Assembly: GCA_016296195.1 (NCBI GenBank)
Contig: JAEDJU010000013.1
Location: 1 to 17,364 of the forward strand
Source: Candidatus Methanomethylophilaceae archaeon
GTDB lineage: Archaea; Thermoplasmatota; Thermoplasmata; Methanomassiliicoccales; Methanomethylophilaceae
Length of the DNA stretch: 17,364 nucleotides
Direction of reading: 5' to 3'
The translations under genes and the position numbers were made by a program. This document shows, in pieces, positions 7,691-14,911 of the stretch (position 1 is its first letter; the number at the start of each line of letters is the position of its first letter). The notes beneath the pieces are model-generated. The model worked only from the letters and a program-made list of their open reading frames with translations. It had not been told where the DNA came from and did no database searches.

Positions 7691-9874
7691 TCAGCGGATG
7701 AAGAGCAGTTCGCGGTACTTGGGCAGAGGCCACATGTCGTCGTCCACGATCATCTCGAGGGCGTCCACATGCTCCCTGATCTTCTCGAGATAGGGGATGA
7801 CCTTGTCGTGGAATCCGACGGCCTTGGAACGCTCGCACTCGCATGCGCTGACCTCGTCGCAGACCTTCTCCATCTCGATGGCGAGGGCACGTGCCTCGCT
7901 GGTGTGGATGGCGATGTCCTTGATGATCTGGATCTCTCCTGCAGCGACCTGCTCGTACTCTCCGGGGGAGAAGATCTCCTTCATCTTGGAGACGTTGTCC
8001 AGGAGGATGGACTGGTACCTGGTCGCGACGGGGAGGATGTGGTTGGCTGTGAGGTCGGCGAGGACCCTGACCTCGATCTCGATCTTCTTGCAGTAGATCT
8101 CCCAGTTGATCTCGGTCCTTGCCCTGAGCTCCACATCGGTCATGACGTTGGTGTCCTTGTAGATCTCGAGGGTCTGGGGGGACAGGAACGCATCGTACAC
8201 GACGGGTGCGCTGGTCTCGCAGTCCAGTCCGCGCTTGGCGGCCTCGGCCTTCCACTCATCGGAGTATCCGTTTCCGTCGAAGCAGACCTTCTGGCATGCC
8301 CTGTAGGTCTCACGGGTCTCGTCCAGGACCGCCTGCATGACGGGTGTTCCGGCGGCGATCCTCTTGTCGACGGCCTCCTTGAACCTCTCCAGCTGGTACG
8401 CGGTGATGGTGTTGAGGACGGTGATCGCGGATGCGCAGTTGGCGGATGATCCGACAGCCCTGAACTCGAACCTGTTACCGGTGAACGCGAACGGGGAGGT
8501 CCTGTTCCTGTCGGTGTTGTCGATCAGGAGCTGGGGGATCTGGGGGATTCCGAGGCTGTATCCGCTCTTTCCGCTGATCTTGACCATGTCGGTGGAGTTC
8601 AGCAGCTCGTTGAAGGCGGTGGTGACCTGGGTTCCCAGGAAGGAGGAGATGATCGCGGGAGGCGCCTCGTTTGCTCCGAGCCTGTGGGCGTTGGATGCGG
8701 TCAGGACGCATGCCTTGAGCAGTGCGTTGTTGTCGTAGACGGCCTTGAGGACGTTGGCCATGAAGGTGAGGAACCTGAGGTTCTCCTCATCGGTCTTTCC
8801 GGGGGACATGAGTCCGATTCCGGAGCCGGTTCCGAGGGACCAGTTGCAGTGCTTTCCGGATCCGTTGACACCTGCGAAGGGCTTCTCGTGGAGGAGCACC
8901 TTGAATCCGTGCTTCTCGGCGACGGTCTTCATGAGGGCCATGAGGACGAGGTTGTGGTCGATGGCGAGGTTGGCCTGCTCGAACACGGGTGCGATCTCGA
9001 ACTGGTTGGGTGCGACCTCGTTGTGCCTGGTCTTGATCGGGATTCCGAGCTTGTAGCACTCGAACTCCAGGTCCTTCATGAACTCGATGACCCTTCCGGG
9101 GATGGATCCGAAGTAGTGGTCCTCGAGCTGCTGGTTCCTGGCGGAGTTGTGTCCGACCAGTGTCCTCTCGGCCATGATGAGGTCGGGGCGCTGCGCGTAG
9201 AGGGCGGCGTCCACGAGGAAGTACTCCTGCTCCCAACCGAGGTAGGAGTAGACGAAGTCCTCCTCGATGCCGAAGTACTTCAGGACCTCTGCGGCGGCCT
9301 TGGACACCGCGGTCTCGGACTTCAGGAGGGGGGCCTTGTAATCGAGGGCCTCTCCGGTGTATGAGATGAAAACAGTGGGGATGCAGAGGCAGTCTCCCAT
9401 GATGAATGCGGGGGATGAGGGATCCCATGCGGTGTATCCCCTGGCCTCGAAGGTGTTCCTGAGACCTCCGCTGGGGAACGAGGATGCATCGGGCTCCTGC
9501 TGACAGAGAAGCTTTCCGGTGAACTCCTCCAGGGACTCGCCCTTTCCGTAGGGCTCCGCGAAGGAATCGTGCTTCTCCGCGGTTCCGCCTGTGAGGGGCT
9601 GGAACCAGTGGGTGTAGTGGGTTGCTCCCATGTCCATTGCCCAGCGCTTCATTCCGGCCGCCACATGCTCGGCGACCTCCCTGCTGAGGGTGACTCCCTG
9701 TTCGATGGACTCGTACACCTTCTGCCTGGTGTCGGCAGAGAGGTACTTCCTCATGTTCTTCCTGTTGAATACGTTGCAGCCGTAGTACTCGGAAGTCGCA
9801 CGAGCAGGAGGGACCGCGACAACGGTCTCCCTGACGAAGGCTTCCTCAACCGCTCTGAACCTGCTGTTGGACAT
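7691..9874 (-). CDS. glnN: Glutamine synthetase type III
   Basis: This enzyme makes glutamine from glutamate, ammonia and ATP. The 727-aa length fits the GSIII family (about 700 aa) and is far longer than GSI (about 450). GSIII-type features include YYGCNVFNRKNMRKYL near the N-terminus and THWFQPLTGGTAEKHDSF around residues 85-105. Active-site segments are NEVAPNQFE (about 283-291), KPFAGVNGSGKHCNWS (about 331-346) and GNRFEFRAVGSS (about 464-475). The start at 9874-9872 (MSNSRFRAVEEAF) lies 25-32 nt from a TATA box with no strong Shine-Dalgarno sequence, so the mRNA probably has a very short leader. It heads the glnN-gltB operon and is divergent from the SPFH cluster. GSIII is mainly bacterial, so horizontal acquisition is possible but not shown by composition. 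Confidence 0.96.
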   Translation of the reverse strand: MSNSRFRAVEEAFVRETVVAVPPARATSEYYGCNVFNRKNMRKYLSADTRQKVYESIEQGVTLSREVAEHVAAGMKRWAMDMGATHYTHWFQPLTGGTAEKHDSFAEPYGKGESLEEFTGKLLCQQEPDASSFPSGGLRNTFEARGYTAWDPSSPAFIMGDCLCIPTVFISYTGEALDYKAPLLKSETAVSKAAAEVLKYFGIEEDFVYSYLGWEQEYFLVDAALYAQRPDLIMAERTLVGHNSARNQQLEDHYFGSIPGRVIEFMKDLEFECYKLGIPIKTRHNEVAPNQFEIAPVFEQANLAIDHNLVLMALMKTVAEKHGFKVLLHEKPFAGVNGSGKHCNWSLGTGSGIGLMSPGKTDEENLRFLTFMANVLKAVYDNNALLKACVLTASNAHRLGANEAPPAIISSFLGTQVTTAFNELLNSTDMVKISGKSGYSLGIPQIPQLLIDNTDRNRTSPFAFTGNRFEFRAVGSSANCASAITVLNTITAYQLERFKEAVDKRIAAGTPVMQAVLDETRETYRACQKVCFDGNGYSDEWKAEAAKRGLDCETSAPVVYDAFLSPQTLEIYKDTNVMTDVELRARTEINWEIYCKKIEIEVRVLADLTANHILPVATRYQSILLDNVSKMKEIFSPGEYEQVAAGEIQIIKDIAIHTSEARALAIEMEKVCDEVSACECERSKAVGFHDKVIPYLEKIREHVDALEMIVDDDMWPLPKYRELLFIR

Positions 9875-9898
9875 AATCCCGCATTGTACGTTACCTAC

Positions 9899-9906
9899 TT
9901 ATAAAT
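9899..9906 (-). promoter_or_regulatory. TATA box of the glnN-gltB operon
   Basis: The minus strand reads ATTTATAA across this site, a good archaeal TATA match lying 25-32 nt ahead of the glnN start codon. Transcription would begin within a few bases of the ATG, giving a nearly leaderless message. Confidence 0.65.
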
Positions 9907-9936
9907 CTTCCGAAAAAGACGAGATAAAAAATCAGT

Positions 9937-9983
9937 GTATTTCGAATAGATTAGACAAATGTCTAATGAAATTTATCAAATAC
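9937..9983. repeat. Nested inverted repeat, candidate operator upstream of glnN
   Basis: The core ATTAGACA-AA-TGTCTAAT (9950-9967) is a perfect 8-bp inverted repeat. Outer arms GTATTT (9937-9942) and AAATAC (9978-9983) enclose it. It begins about 30 bp upstream of the glnN TATA box, where an activator or operator could sit. It does not match the NrpR nitrogen-operator form (GGAA-N6-TTCC). The partial second copy at 10104-10116 supports a protein-binding role over a chance hairpin. Confidence 0.45.
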
Positions 9984-10103
9984 CACAGATAAAAACACCT
10001 CGGGGGCCCTCTTCGGGACACCCATCGGAGTCGGAAACTCGGAAAGGACGGACAGGGAGCATCCTCTCGGCAGGCGGGTGCGGATCGTCCATGAACGCAC
10101 TGT

Positions 10104-10116
10104 ACAAATGTCTAAT
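10104..10116. repeat. Second copy of the 13-nt operator half
   Basis: ACAAATGTCTAAT here is identical to 9955-9967, the right half of the inverted repeat nearer glnN. The distance between copies is 149 bp. The left arm is degraded here (only TGT precedes it), so this looks like a half site nearer the rightward operon. Confidence 0.4.
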
Positions 10117-10125
10117 CGTGGCGTG

Positions 10126-10139
10126 ACGCACACGTGCGT
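10126..10139. repeat. GC-rich inverted repeat in the divergent region
   Basis: Arms ACGCAC and GTGCGT flank a 2-nt AC centre. It lies 10 nt after the operator half copy, in a run of alternating purines and pyrimidines. It may be a further protein site; a chance repeat in biased sequence is the alternative. Confidence 0.25.
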
Positions 10140-10234
10140 GCGCGTGATGGTAAACAGTGTTATCACGAAATAATCGAAGAGAATCCAATCGCTCTCAAAT
10201 ACTGAGAACATAGATTCGCCGCTCAGGGAAAGAG

Positions 10235-11164
10235 ATGGCATTCAAGCTCTTCAAGAACGGAGATGACCTCTACAGTCAGGGAGATGACCTGATCAAGAGG
10301 GGGGAATACGCAAAGGCGCGTGACATCCTCCAGAAATCGATAGACAAGGAAGGCGGAGTGGATGACGTTGCTGCCGTGAAGGTAGCCCTGATAGATCTGT
10401 CATCGCACCTCACCAATCCTGCAGCATATAGGAACCTCGAATCAAAGCTGAAGGCTGTGTCGGAGAAGCAGTTGGAGTTCGGACTCACGAGTTTCGACCG
10501 CGATGCCCTCCTGACGGAGTGCGACCTGACAGCGCAGAAGCTGCAGATCATGGGCGGTGCCAACGATGCCAACAAGAACACCGCGGCACAGCAGCTCCAG
10601 GACCTGGCGATCAGATACCAGTCGGAGATCGGCGACAGGAACCTCATAGTCATAGAGATATTCAAGAACGACACCACGGTCACTGGTATGACCGAGTTCT
10701 ACAACCTCATGGCCGTGTCCTACGAGTACATGTCGGATGCGGTCGTGTGGGATAACCCCTCACAGGCGGCCGAGTATCAGCAGATCGCCATGGGGTACAG
10801 ACAGCAGAACGGACAGTCCGGTGATGCCAACCTGGCGAAGATAAGGTCGTATTCCTGCACCAGCAAATGCTGGTTGTGCGGAAGGATCGCGACCGGAGAG
10901 GGCATACACTTCTTCAGCGCACCCGCAGACGTGTCCCCTGCCCTGGACAAGGATGACAACGGTGTCGCTAAGTCAAAACCCGAGGGATCCACGGAGATCT
11001 ACATCTGCCGTGCCTGCTACTCTGCGGTCTCCAACCGTTCTGATGAGATCTCACAGGATTACTACAACAGGGCCATGGCCGAGATGAGGGCCATGGAGGC
11101 AAGACTGCAGGCAGAGATCGCCGCACTCCAGACACAGATCTCGTTCGCAAGGATGAACAGATAA
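10235..11164 (+). CDS. TPR-like protein with a CxxC/CxxC zinc finger and C-terminal coiled coil
   Basis: I do not recognise a named family. The 309-aa product begins with a helix pair resembling a tetratricopeptide repeat (residues about 10-35, LIKRGEYAKARDILQKSI) and continues as helical repeats to about residue 190. It then has a probable zinc site made from C212-x2-C215 and C258-x2-C261, with an extra cysteine at 208. The last 45 residues (DYYNRAMAEMRAMEARLQAE) look like a coiled coil. There is no signal peptide or membrane helix, so it is probably cytosolic. It is the first gene of a five-gene set and its stop is one base from the next ATG. The start at 10235 has AGGGA 5 nt upstream. A scaffold or adaptor role is inference from its parts. 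Confidence 0.85.
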   Translation: MAFKLFKNGDDLYSQGDDLIKRGEYAKARDILQKSIDKEGGVDDVAAVKVALIDLSSHLTNPAAYRNLESKLKAVSEKQLEFGLTSFDRDALLTECDLTAQKLQIMGGANDANKNTAAQQLQDLAIRYQSEIGDRNLIVIEIFKNDTTVTGMTEFYNLMAVSYEYMSDAVVWDNPSQAAEYQQIAMGYRQQNGQSGDANLAKIRSYSCTSKCWLCGRIATGEGIHFFSAPADVSPALDKDDNGVAKSKPEGSTEIYICRACYSAVSNRSDEISQDYYNRAMAEMRAMEARLQAEIAALQTQISFARMNR

Positions 11165-11165
11165 A

Positions 11166-12710
11166 ATGGACCAATTGGTAGAACTCAGATGCAAATACTG
11201 CGGGGCACCCCTGGACAGGGAGCAGATCGAGTCCGACTCGCCCTATGTGACGTGCCAGTGCTGCGGGACCAGCCAGCAGAGGGTCGACGCCAAGGCGTAC
11301 ATGCAGCAGATGATGGGACAGATCCAGTCGTGGATCAGCAAGGCCATACCTGGAGGGTTCTCACTTGCACAGCAGGAGAATGTGGACCCGATTGCCAGGC
11401 ACAACATCTACATAACCAACGTCAAGCCGTCCATCGAGCTGGAGATAAGGGACTACCGTTTCGCACTGAACTCCGTGGTCTCATCGCCCCTCATAGTCCT
11501 GCCGTTCACAAAGGGGGAACCCGCAAAATCGAAACACTCATCATCCAACGTGTTCGAGTTCAACGCGAAGCTGAAGAGCATCGAACCGCTGGCTGTGGAC
11601 GTCAACGACAGGGCTGCCATCACGGAGGCCGAGAACATGTCGATGGCCTATGCGCTGATCGTCAACAACTCGCAGCTCCTGACCGATACGACGCCCGGAC
11701 GCTTCGCCCTGATGTCCAAGAACTTCAAGGAATCGGCGGAGGCCATCGGGAAATGCAAGGACTACGGACCGCTCGTGGGAAGGCTGAACGCACTGTCGGA
11801 GGTGTGCACCGCATCGGACATGGTCCTGAACGGCGACCACCTCGGATGCGTCACCAAGGCCGAGGCGGCCATCGGTATGCTCCAGAAGGCGAAATCGGAG
11901 ATCCTCAGGAACCCCAAGCTGGCCATGATGATCAGGGCGGTGGACCTGGAGATAGGACAATCCAAGGCACTGAAGAGCGTGGCCGAGATGTCCGTCACCG
12001 GGACCAACGGGGATGCCTTGGGAACTTTGGAGGTAATGAACAAGCTCGGCAGCCTGAACTACCCCTCCGACCAGTCCTGGAACCCTCTCCTGAGGAAGAA
12101 GGACCGCGATTACGAGCTGTTCAGCTATGTGGAGGGGATCGTGACCGCACGCAGCGAGGGCACCCTGCCGATATGCCCCGGAGACGGTGATATCCTCTAT
12201 CCATTCTGGGACGTGGACCTGAAGTACAACTTCACCACGGGATCCCTGTTCTCGAAGAAGGTGGTAGAGGTCACCGAGGACATCCTCATACCCGCCACGT
12301 TCACCCTCAGCGCCGAGGCTCTCAGGAACCCCCGCAGGGGACTCACGGACATCTTCTCCGTGGTTCCGGAGAGTTCGATCATGGACAGGATCAAGGGCGA
12401 GCAGGACAGCATCAGTGGAGGTGCGGGTATCGGAAGACTGACGGATTCCGCCACGGACAACAGACCGGGCACAAGGTCCATCGTGCTCCCGCTCTCGACA
12501 AAGACGGAGGCCACCAGACTCGTGGAGGAGTACCTCAGGCAGAGCTGTTCCTCCAACTCCAAACTGAAACTCAGCAAGCCGTACGTCAAGAGGCTGATCT
12601 ACATCCCATGTCGCATGGGAATGGATGGGATCTCCCTGCCGAGGGCCTTCGACAGGCTCACTCCGGCGGTTCTCTCTGACCCGGCCCTTAACAGCATCAT
12701 AAAGATATGA
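11166..12710 (+). CDS. Zinc-ribbon protein of unknown function
   Basis: This 514-aa protein opens with a zinc ribbon: C9-x2-C12 and C30-x2-C33, with C32 also present. A mixed alpha/beta region follows, then an Ala/Lys/Met-rich helical stretch around residues 195-285. The C-terminal half contains aromatic-rich YPFWDVDLKYNFTTG near 340-355. No transmembrane helix is evident, so it is probably cytosolic or peripheral. The start is one base after the previous stop, with AAGGATG about 10 nt upstream inside the preceding gene, so the two are translationally coupled. Its stop overlaps a possible ATG of the next gene in ATGA. I cannot assign a function. The zinc ribbon recurs in the SPFH protein of the same operon, which suggests shared interactions. 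Confidence 0.85.
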   Translation: MDQLVELRCKYCGAPLDREQIESDSPYVTCQCCGTSQQRVDAKAYMQQMMGQIQSWISKAIPGGFSLAQQENVDPIARHNIYITNVKPSIELEIRDYRFALNSVVSSPLIVLPFTKGEPAKSKHSSSNVFEFNAKLKSIEPLAVDVNDRAAITEAENMSMAYALIVNNSQLLTDTTPGRFALMSKNFKESAEAIGKCKDYGPLVGRLNALSEVCTASDMVLNGDHLGCVTKAEAAIGMLQKAKSEILRNPKLAMMIRAVDLEIGQSKALKSVAEMSVTGTNGDALGTLEVMNKLGSLNYPSDQSWNPLLRKKDRDYELFSYVEGIVTARSEGTLPICPGDGDILYPFWDVDLKYNFTTGSLFSKKVVEVTEDILIPATFTLSAEALRNPRRGLTDIFSVVPESSIMDRIKGEQDSISGGAGIGRLTDSATDNRPGTRSIVLPLSTKTEATRLVEEYLRQSCSSNSKLKLSKPYVKRLIYIPCRMGMDGISLPRAFDRLTPAVLSDPALNSIIKI

Positions 12711-12721
12711 GGGATGGAAAA

Positions 12722-13093
12722 ATGACGGAAGAAGGAAAGGGGATGTCCACCAGGACGTGGAACGCCATCGCCGCGGGAGTGTTCCTGCTGGCGGTCGCAC
12801 TGGGCATCCTGATATACTCGTCGACGGGAGACGTCTTCGACGTCCTCTGGACGATCCTGATAGTGTTCGGACTCTACGTCGGACTGTCGTCCGTGTTCAA
12901 GGACAGGGGTAACGACAACTTCGGACCCTCCGAGGCCGATGTGAGCCTCGTGGGAGGGATCATACTCGCCGGTATCGGTGTGTCCGGACTGGTGTACAGC
13001 GTCACATCCGATGTTCTCTACACGGTGGTGCTGCTCATCGTCATCGTCGCCGTGGCCGGAATCATAATGGCGATCAAGAACAGGAACGTGTGA
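12722..13093 (+). CDS. Small four-helix membrane protein with internal duplication
   Basis: The product is 123 aa and mostly hydrophobic. Predicted membrane spans are at about 14-33, 39-58, 74-93 and 98-118, joined in the middle by a polar loop (KDRGNDNFGPSEAD). The two halves look alike: YSSTGDV at 32-38 lines up with YSVTSDV at 92-98, and both halves end in a short basic tail (KDR, KNR), suggesting duplication of a two-helix hairpin. I chose the ATG at 12722 because GAGGG lies 7 nt ahead of it. An ATG at 12707 overlapping the previous stop would add five residues (MRDGK). It lies between a zinc-ribbon gene and a coiled-coil gene and is the only obvious membrane protein in the operon. Function unknown. 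Confidence 0.85.
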   Translation: MTEEGKGMSTRTWNAIAAGVFLLAVALGILIYSSTGDVFDVLWTILIVFGLYVGLSSVFKDRGNDNFGPSEADVSLVGGIILAGIGVSGLVYSVTSDVLYTVVLLIVIVAVAGIIMAIKNRNV

Positions 13094-13095
13094 AA

Positions 13096-13629
13096 ATGGG
13101 ATTGGATGACACAGTCAAGGACAAGATGAAAGGGGACATGTCCCTCACGGAGAGGATCGCCCTCTACATCCCCGGATACAGAGGATACAAGGAGAAGAAC
13201 CTCCGCCGCGAGCAGGACAGGGCCGTGAGGAACGAACTGTCCCGCGCCATACAGGGCACCAAGGCGGACCTGGCCGAAATCCAGAGGGAGCTCGTGACCA
13301 AACCGAAGCTGATGCTCGACATCGAGAGGATCAGGACCAAGGTTGACAGGTACGACATAGATGTGAAGAAGGCCGTGAACGGGTACTCCGCGTTCCACGA
13401 TGCCACCAAGATCCTGGAGGCGGACCTGGACAGGCTGGTGGAATGGGATGCACAGCTAATAGACGACATCCAGCTCATGAGGAGGGCCACCGCGGACCTC
13501 CTGGAGAGCGTCGACAACGAAGATGACGTCAAGGCGGAGGTCCGCAACCTGGAAAGGGGAGTTGACGGCCTGATCGAGGCATATCAGAAAAGGGAGTCCG
13601 TGATGAGGGGCTTCGAGAACAAGGAGTGA
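13096..13629 (+). CDS. Coiled-coil protein with an IPGYRGYK motif
   Basis: The 177-aa protein is highly charged and almost wholly helical. Near the N-terminus is SLTERIALYIPGYRGYKEKN (residues 16-35), then a Arg/Glu-rich helix, then long heptad-like helices to the end. From memory, and not verified, similar PGYxGYK segments occur in bacterial coiled-coil proteins of unknown function. It is shorter than a typical PspA/Vipp1 (about 220 aa) and I cannot show homology, though the operon position next to an SPFH gene would suit a PspA-like partner. The ATG at 13096 has AGGA 10 nt upstream. A GTG at 13090, overlapping the previous stop as GTGA, would add two residues. It probably acts on the cytosolic side of the membrane (inference). 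Confidence 0.85.
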   Translation: MGLDDTVKDKMKGDMSLTERIALYIPGYRGYKEKNLRREQDRAVRNELSRAIQGTKADLAEIQRELVTKPKLMLDIERIRTKVDRYDIDVKKAVNGYSAFHDATKILEADLDRLVEWDAQLIDDIQLMRRATADLLESVDNEDDVKAEVRNLERGVDGLIEAYQKRESVMRGFENKE

Positions 13630-13635
13630 TGAACG

Positions 13636-14745
13636 ATGGCAAAGACCAATGTGGTCACCTGGGACTCCCAGGGGCCCGATGACATAATCTACGCTTACGA
13701 GCACGACGACCTGAGGACGCTCACATCCGTGACCGTACCTGAGCACGCAGTAGCGATATTCTCCAGGGACGGACAGCTCACTGGAGTCCTGGAACCCGGA
13801 AGGCACATGATCACCTCCAGCAACATCCCCTGGCTCACCAAGCTCTACAACCTGGCCATGGGATTCAAGGAGACCCCGTTCAAGGTGCAGATCATCTTCG
13901 TCTCATTGAAGATGTTCAACGGCAGATGGGGCATCCGCGGAATGGTCAAGGCGGCTAAGGGGTATGAGGTGCCCATAACGCTGATGGCCAACGGAGACTA
14001 CCAGTTCAGGATATCCGATGTGCCCGTGTTCTTCACCCAGGTGCTCGGAGGATTGAAATCCTACACCACCGGCGATGTGAACGCGTTCATGAAGGCGTTC
14101 ATCAACGAACAGGTAACACAGCAGCTCTCCCAGCAATACTACATGGAGATGCTCAACAACCTGGAGATCGCCTCCACATCCACCAAGGTGCTGATCGAGC
14201 AGTACTTCACCCAGAGGGGAATCGAGCTCCTGTCCCTGAAGATCGCCGAGGCGAGGACCACGGAGGAGGACCAGAAGAAGGTCTTCGAGTATCTCCAGTT
14301 CAGCAGCGCCAACGGAGAGGCGTTCAAGAGGTACGAGGTCATGGACAGGATGGCGGACGCCATCGGGAACTCCCAGGGAGGTGCGGCGATGGGCACCGGA
14401 ATGCTCCTGTTCCCGCAGATGTACCAACAGCTCCAGCAGCAGCCCATCCAGGGGATCCAGGCACAGCAGCAGTTCCAACAGCAGCAGCCCAAGGTCCTCT
14501 GCCCGTTCTGCGGCGGACCCAACGACTATCCCTACAAGTTCTGCGGCAACTGCGGAAAGCCCTCGCCACAGATGCAGGCACAGCAGGCACCGACACCCCA
14601 ACCCGCGGCACCTCAGCCCGCATCACCCGGAGCGGGAGCCGCACCCGGAATGAGGTTCAACAACTGCCCCTACTGCGGACAGGACATCAGCGGTCTCCCC
14701 AAGACCCCCAAGTTCTGCCCCTACTGTGCGGAGCAGCTGTTCTGA
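13636..14745 (+). CDS. SPFH-domain protein with two C-terminal zinc ribbons (YdjI-like)
   Basis: SPFH proteins (stomatin, prohibitin, flotillin, HflK/C) form membrane-associated oligomers. Residues about 20-240 of this 369-aa protein fit the soluble SPFH branch, often labelled virion core protein-like, to which Bacillus YdjI belongs. Visible elements are VPEHAVAIFSRDGQLTGVLE, GRHMITSSNIPW, and a helical part with LSLKIAEARTTEEDQKK. A Gln-rich linker (about 262-286) leads to zinc ribbon 1 (C289, C292, C303, C306), then a Pro/Ala/Gln-rich linker (about 310-337) and zinc ribbon 2 (C344, C347, C361, C364). No N-terminal membrane helix is seen, so attachment may depend on the membrane protein encoded two genes upstream. 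A strong AAGGAG lies 9 nt ahead of the ATG, and a stem-loop terminator follows. Confidence 0.88.
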   Translation: MAKTNVVTWDSQGPDDIIYAYEHDDLRTLTSVTVPEHAVAIFSRDGQLTGVLEPGRHMITSSNIPWLTKLYNLAMGFKETPFKVQIIFVSLKMFNGRWGIRGMVKAAKGYEVPITLMANGDYQFRISDVPVFFTQVLGGLKSYTTGDVNAFMKAFINEQVTQQLSQQYYMEMLNNLEIASTSTKVLIEQYFTQRGIELLSLKIAEARTTEEDQKKVFEYLQFSSANGEAFKRYEVMDRMADAIGNSQGGAAMGTGMLLFPQMYQQLQQQPIQGIQAQQQFQQQQPKVLCPFCGGPNDYPYKFCGNCGKPSPQMQAQQAPTPQPAAPQPASPGAGAAPGMRFNNCPYCGQDISGLPKTPKFCPYCAEQLF

Positions 14746-14752
14746 TCCAAAT

Positions 14753-14775
14753 CACCCGGCCCCTGTGGCCGGGTG
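14753..14775 (+). terminator. Terminator hairpin after the SPFH operon
   Basis: Arms CACCCGGCC and GGCCGGGTG form a perfect 9-bp stem with a 5-nt loop, 7 nt after the SPFH stop. The 3' arm can also form another hairpin, GGGTGT-GAAA-ACACCC (14771-14786), with a GNRA tetraloop and a following TTT. The two structures exclude each other. Confidence 0.65.
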
Positions 14776-14841
14776 TGAAAACACCCTTTCACCCTTCTAT
14801 CACCCGTCTCTACGATTCTAGTATTTTTATCATCTATTCAT

Positions 14842-14854
14842 TACGAAATTCGTA
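14842..14854. repeat. Inverted repeat upstream of the small-RNA candidate
   Basis: TACGAA-A-TTCGTA is a perfect 6-bp inverted repeat. Its right half, AATTCGTA (14847-14854), recurs at 14899-14906, between the TATA box and the predicted transcription start. Copies on both sides of a TATA box suggest a repressor or activator site. Confidence 0.4.
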
Positions 14855-14884
14855 GAATTATTCTGTTAAACATCTATACAACGA

Positions 14885-14893
14885 TTATAAATA
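14885..14893 (+). promoter_or_regulatory. TATA box ahead of the hairpin-rich intergenic transcript
   Basis: TTATAAATA is a near-consensus archaeal TATA box in AT-rich surroundings. It predicts transcription start near 14912-14916. No recognised protein gene begins within the next 300 nt, so it drives either a non-coding or small-protein transcript or a long apt leader. Confidence 0.6.
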
Positions 14894-14911
14894 GTAGGAA
14901 TTCGTAACATC

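Larger units (their letters stand above)
9875..10234. other. Divergent control region between glnN and the SPFH cluster
   Basis: This 360-nt gap holds no convincing gene. It contains the glnN TATA box (9899-9906), a nested inverted repeat (9937-9983), a half copy of its core (10104-10116), a GC-rich inverted repeat (10126-10139), and a plausible weak ribosome site AGGGA (10225-10229) ahead of the ATG at 10235. A TATA box for the rightward operon is not clear. The best candidate is an AAATAC core inside the inverted repeat CTCA-AATAC-TGAG at 10194-10206. The part nearest glnN is AT-rich and the middle (about 9997-10085) is GC-rich without an obvious frame. Confidence 0.6.

Noticed and set aside
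7686..8255. Upstream extension of the gltB frame by 190 codons
   Set aside because: The extension overlaps glnN in another frame and is Arg/Gly/Gln-rich without family resemblance. The family-like N-terminus with the catalytic cysteine begins at 7685 with a ribosome site.
9963..10241. Minus-strand frame of 92 codons in the divergent control region
   Set aside because: It crosses operator-like repeats and the start of the rightward operon, lacks a ribosome site, and the protein has no recognisable pattern.
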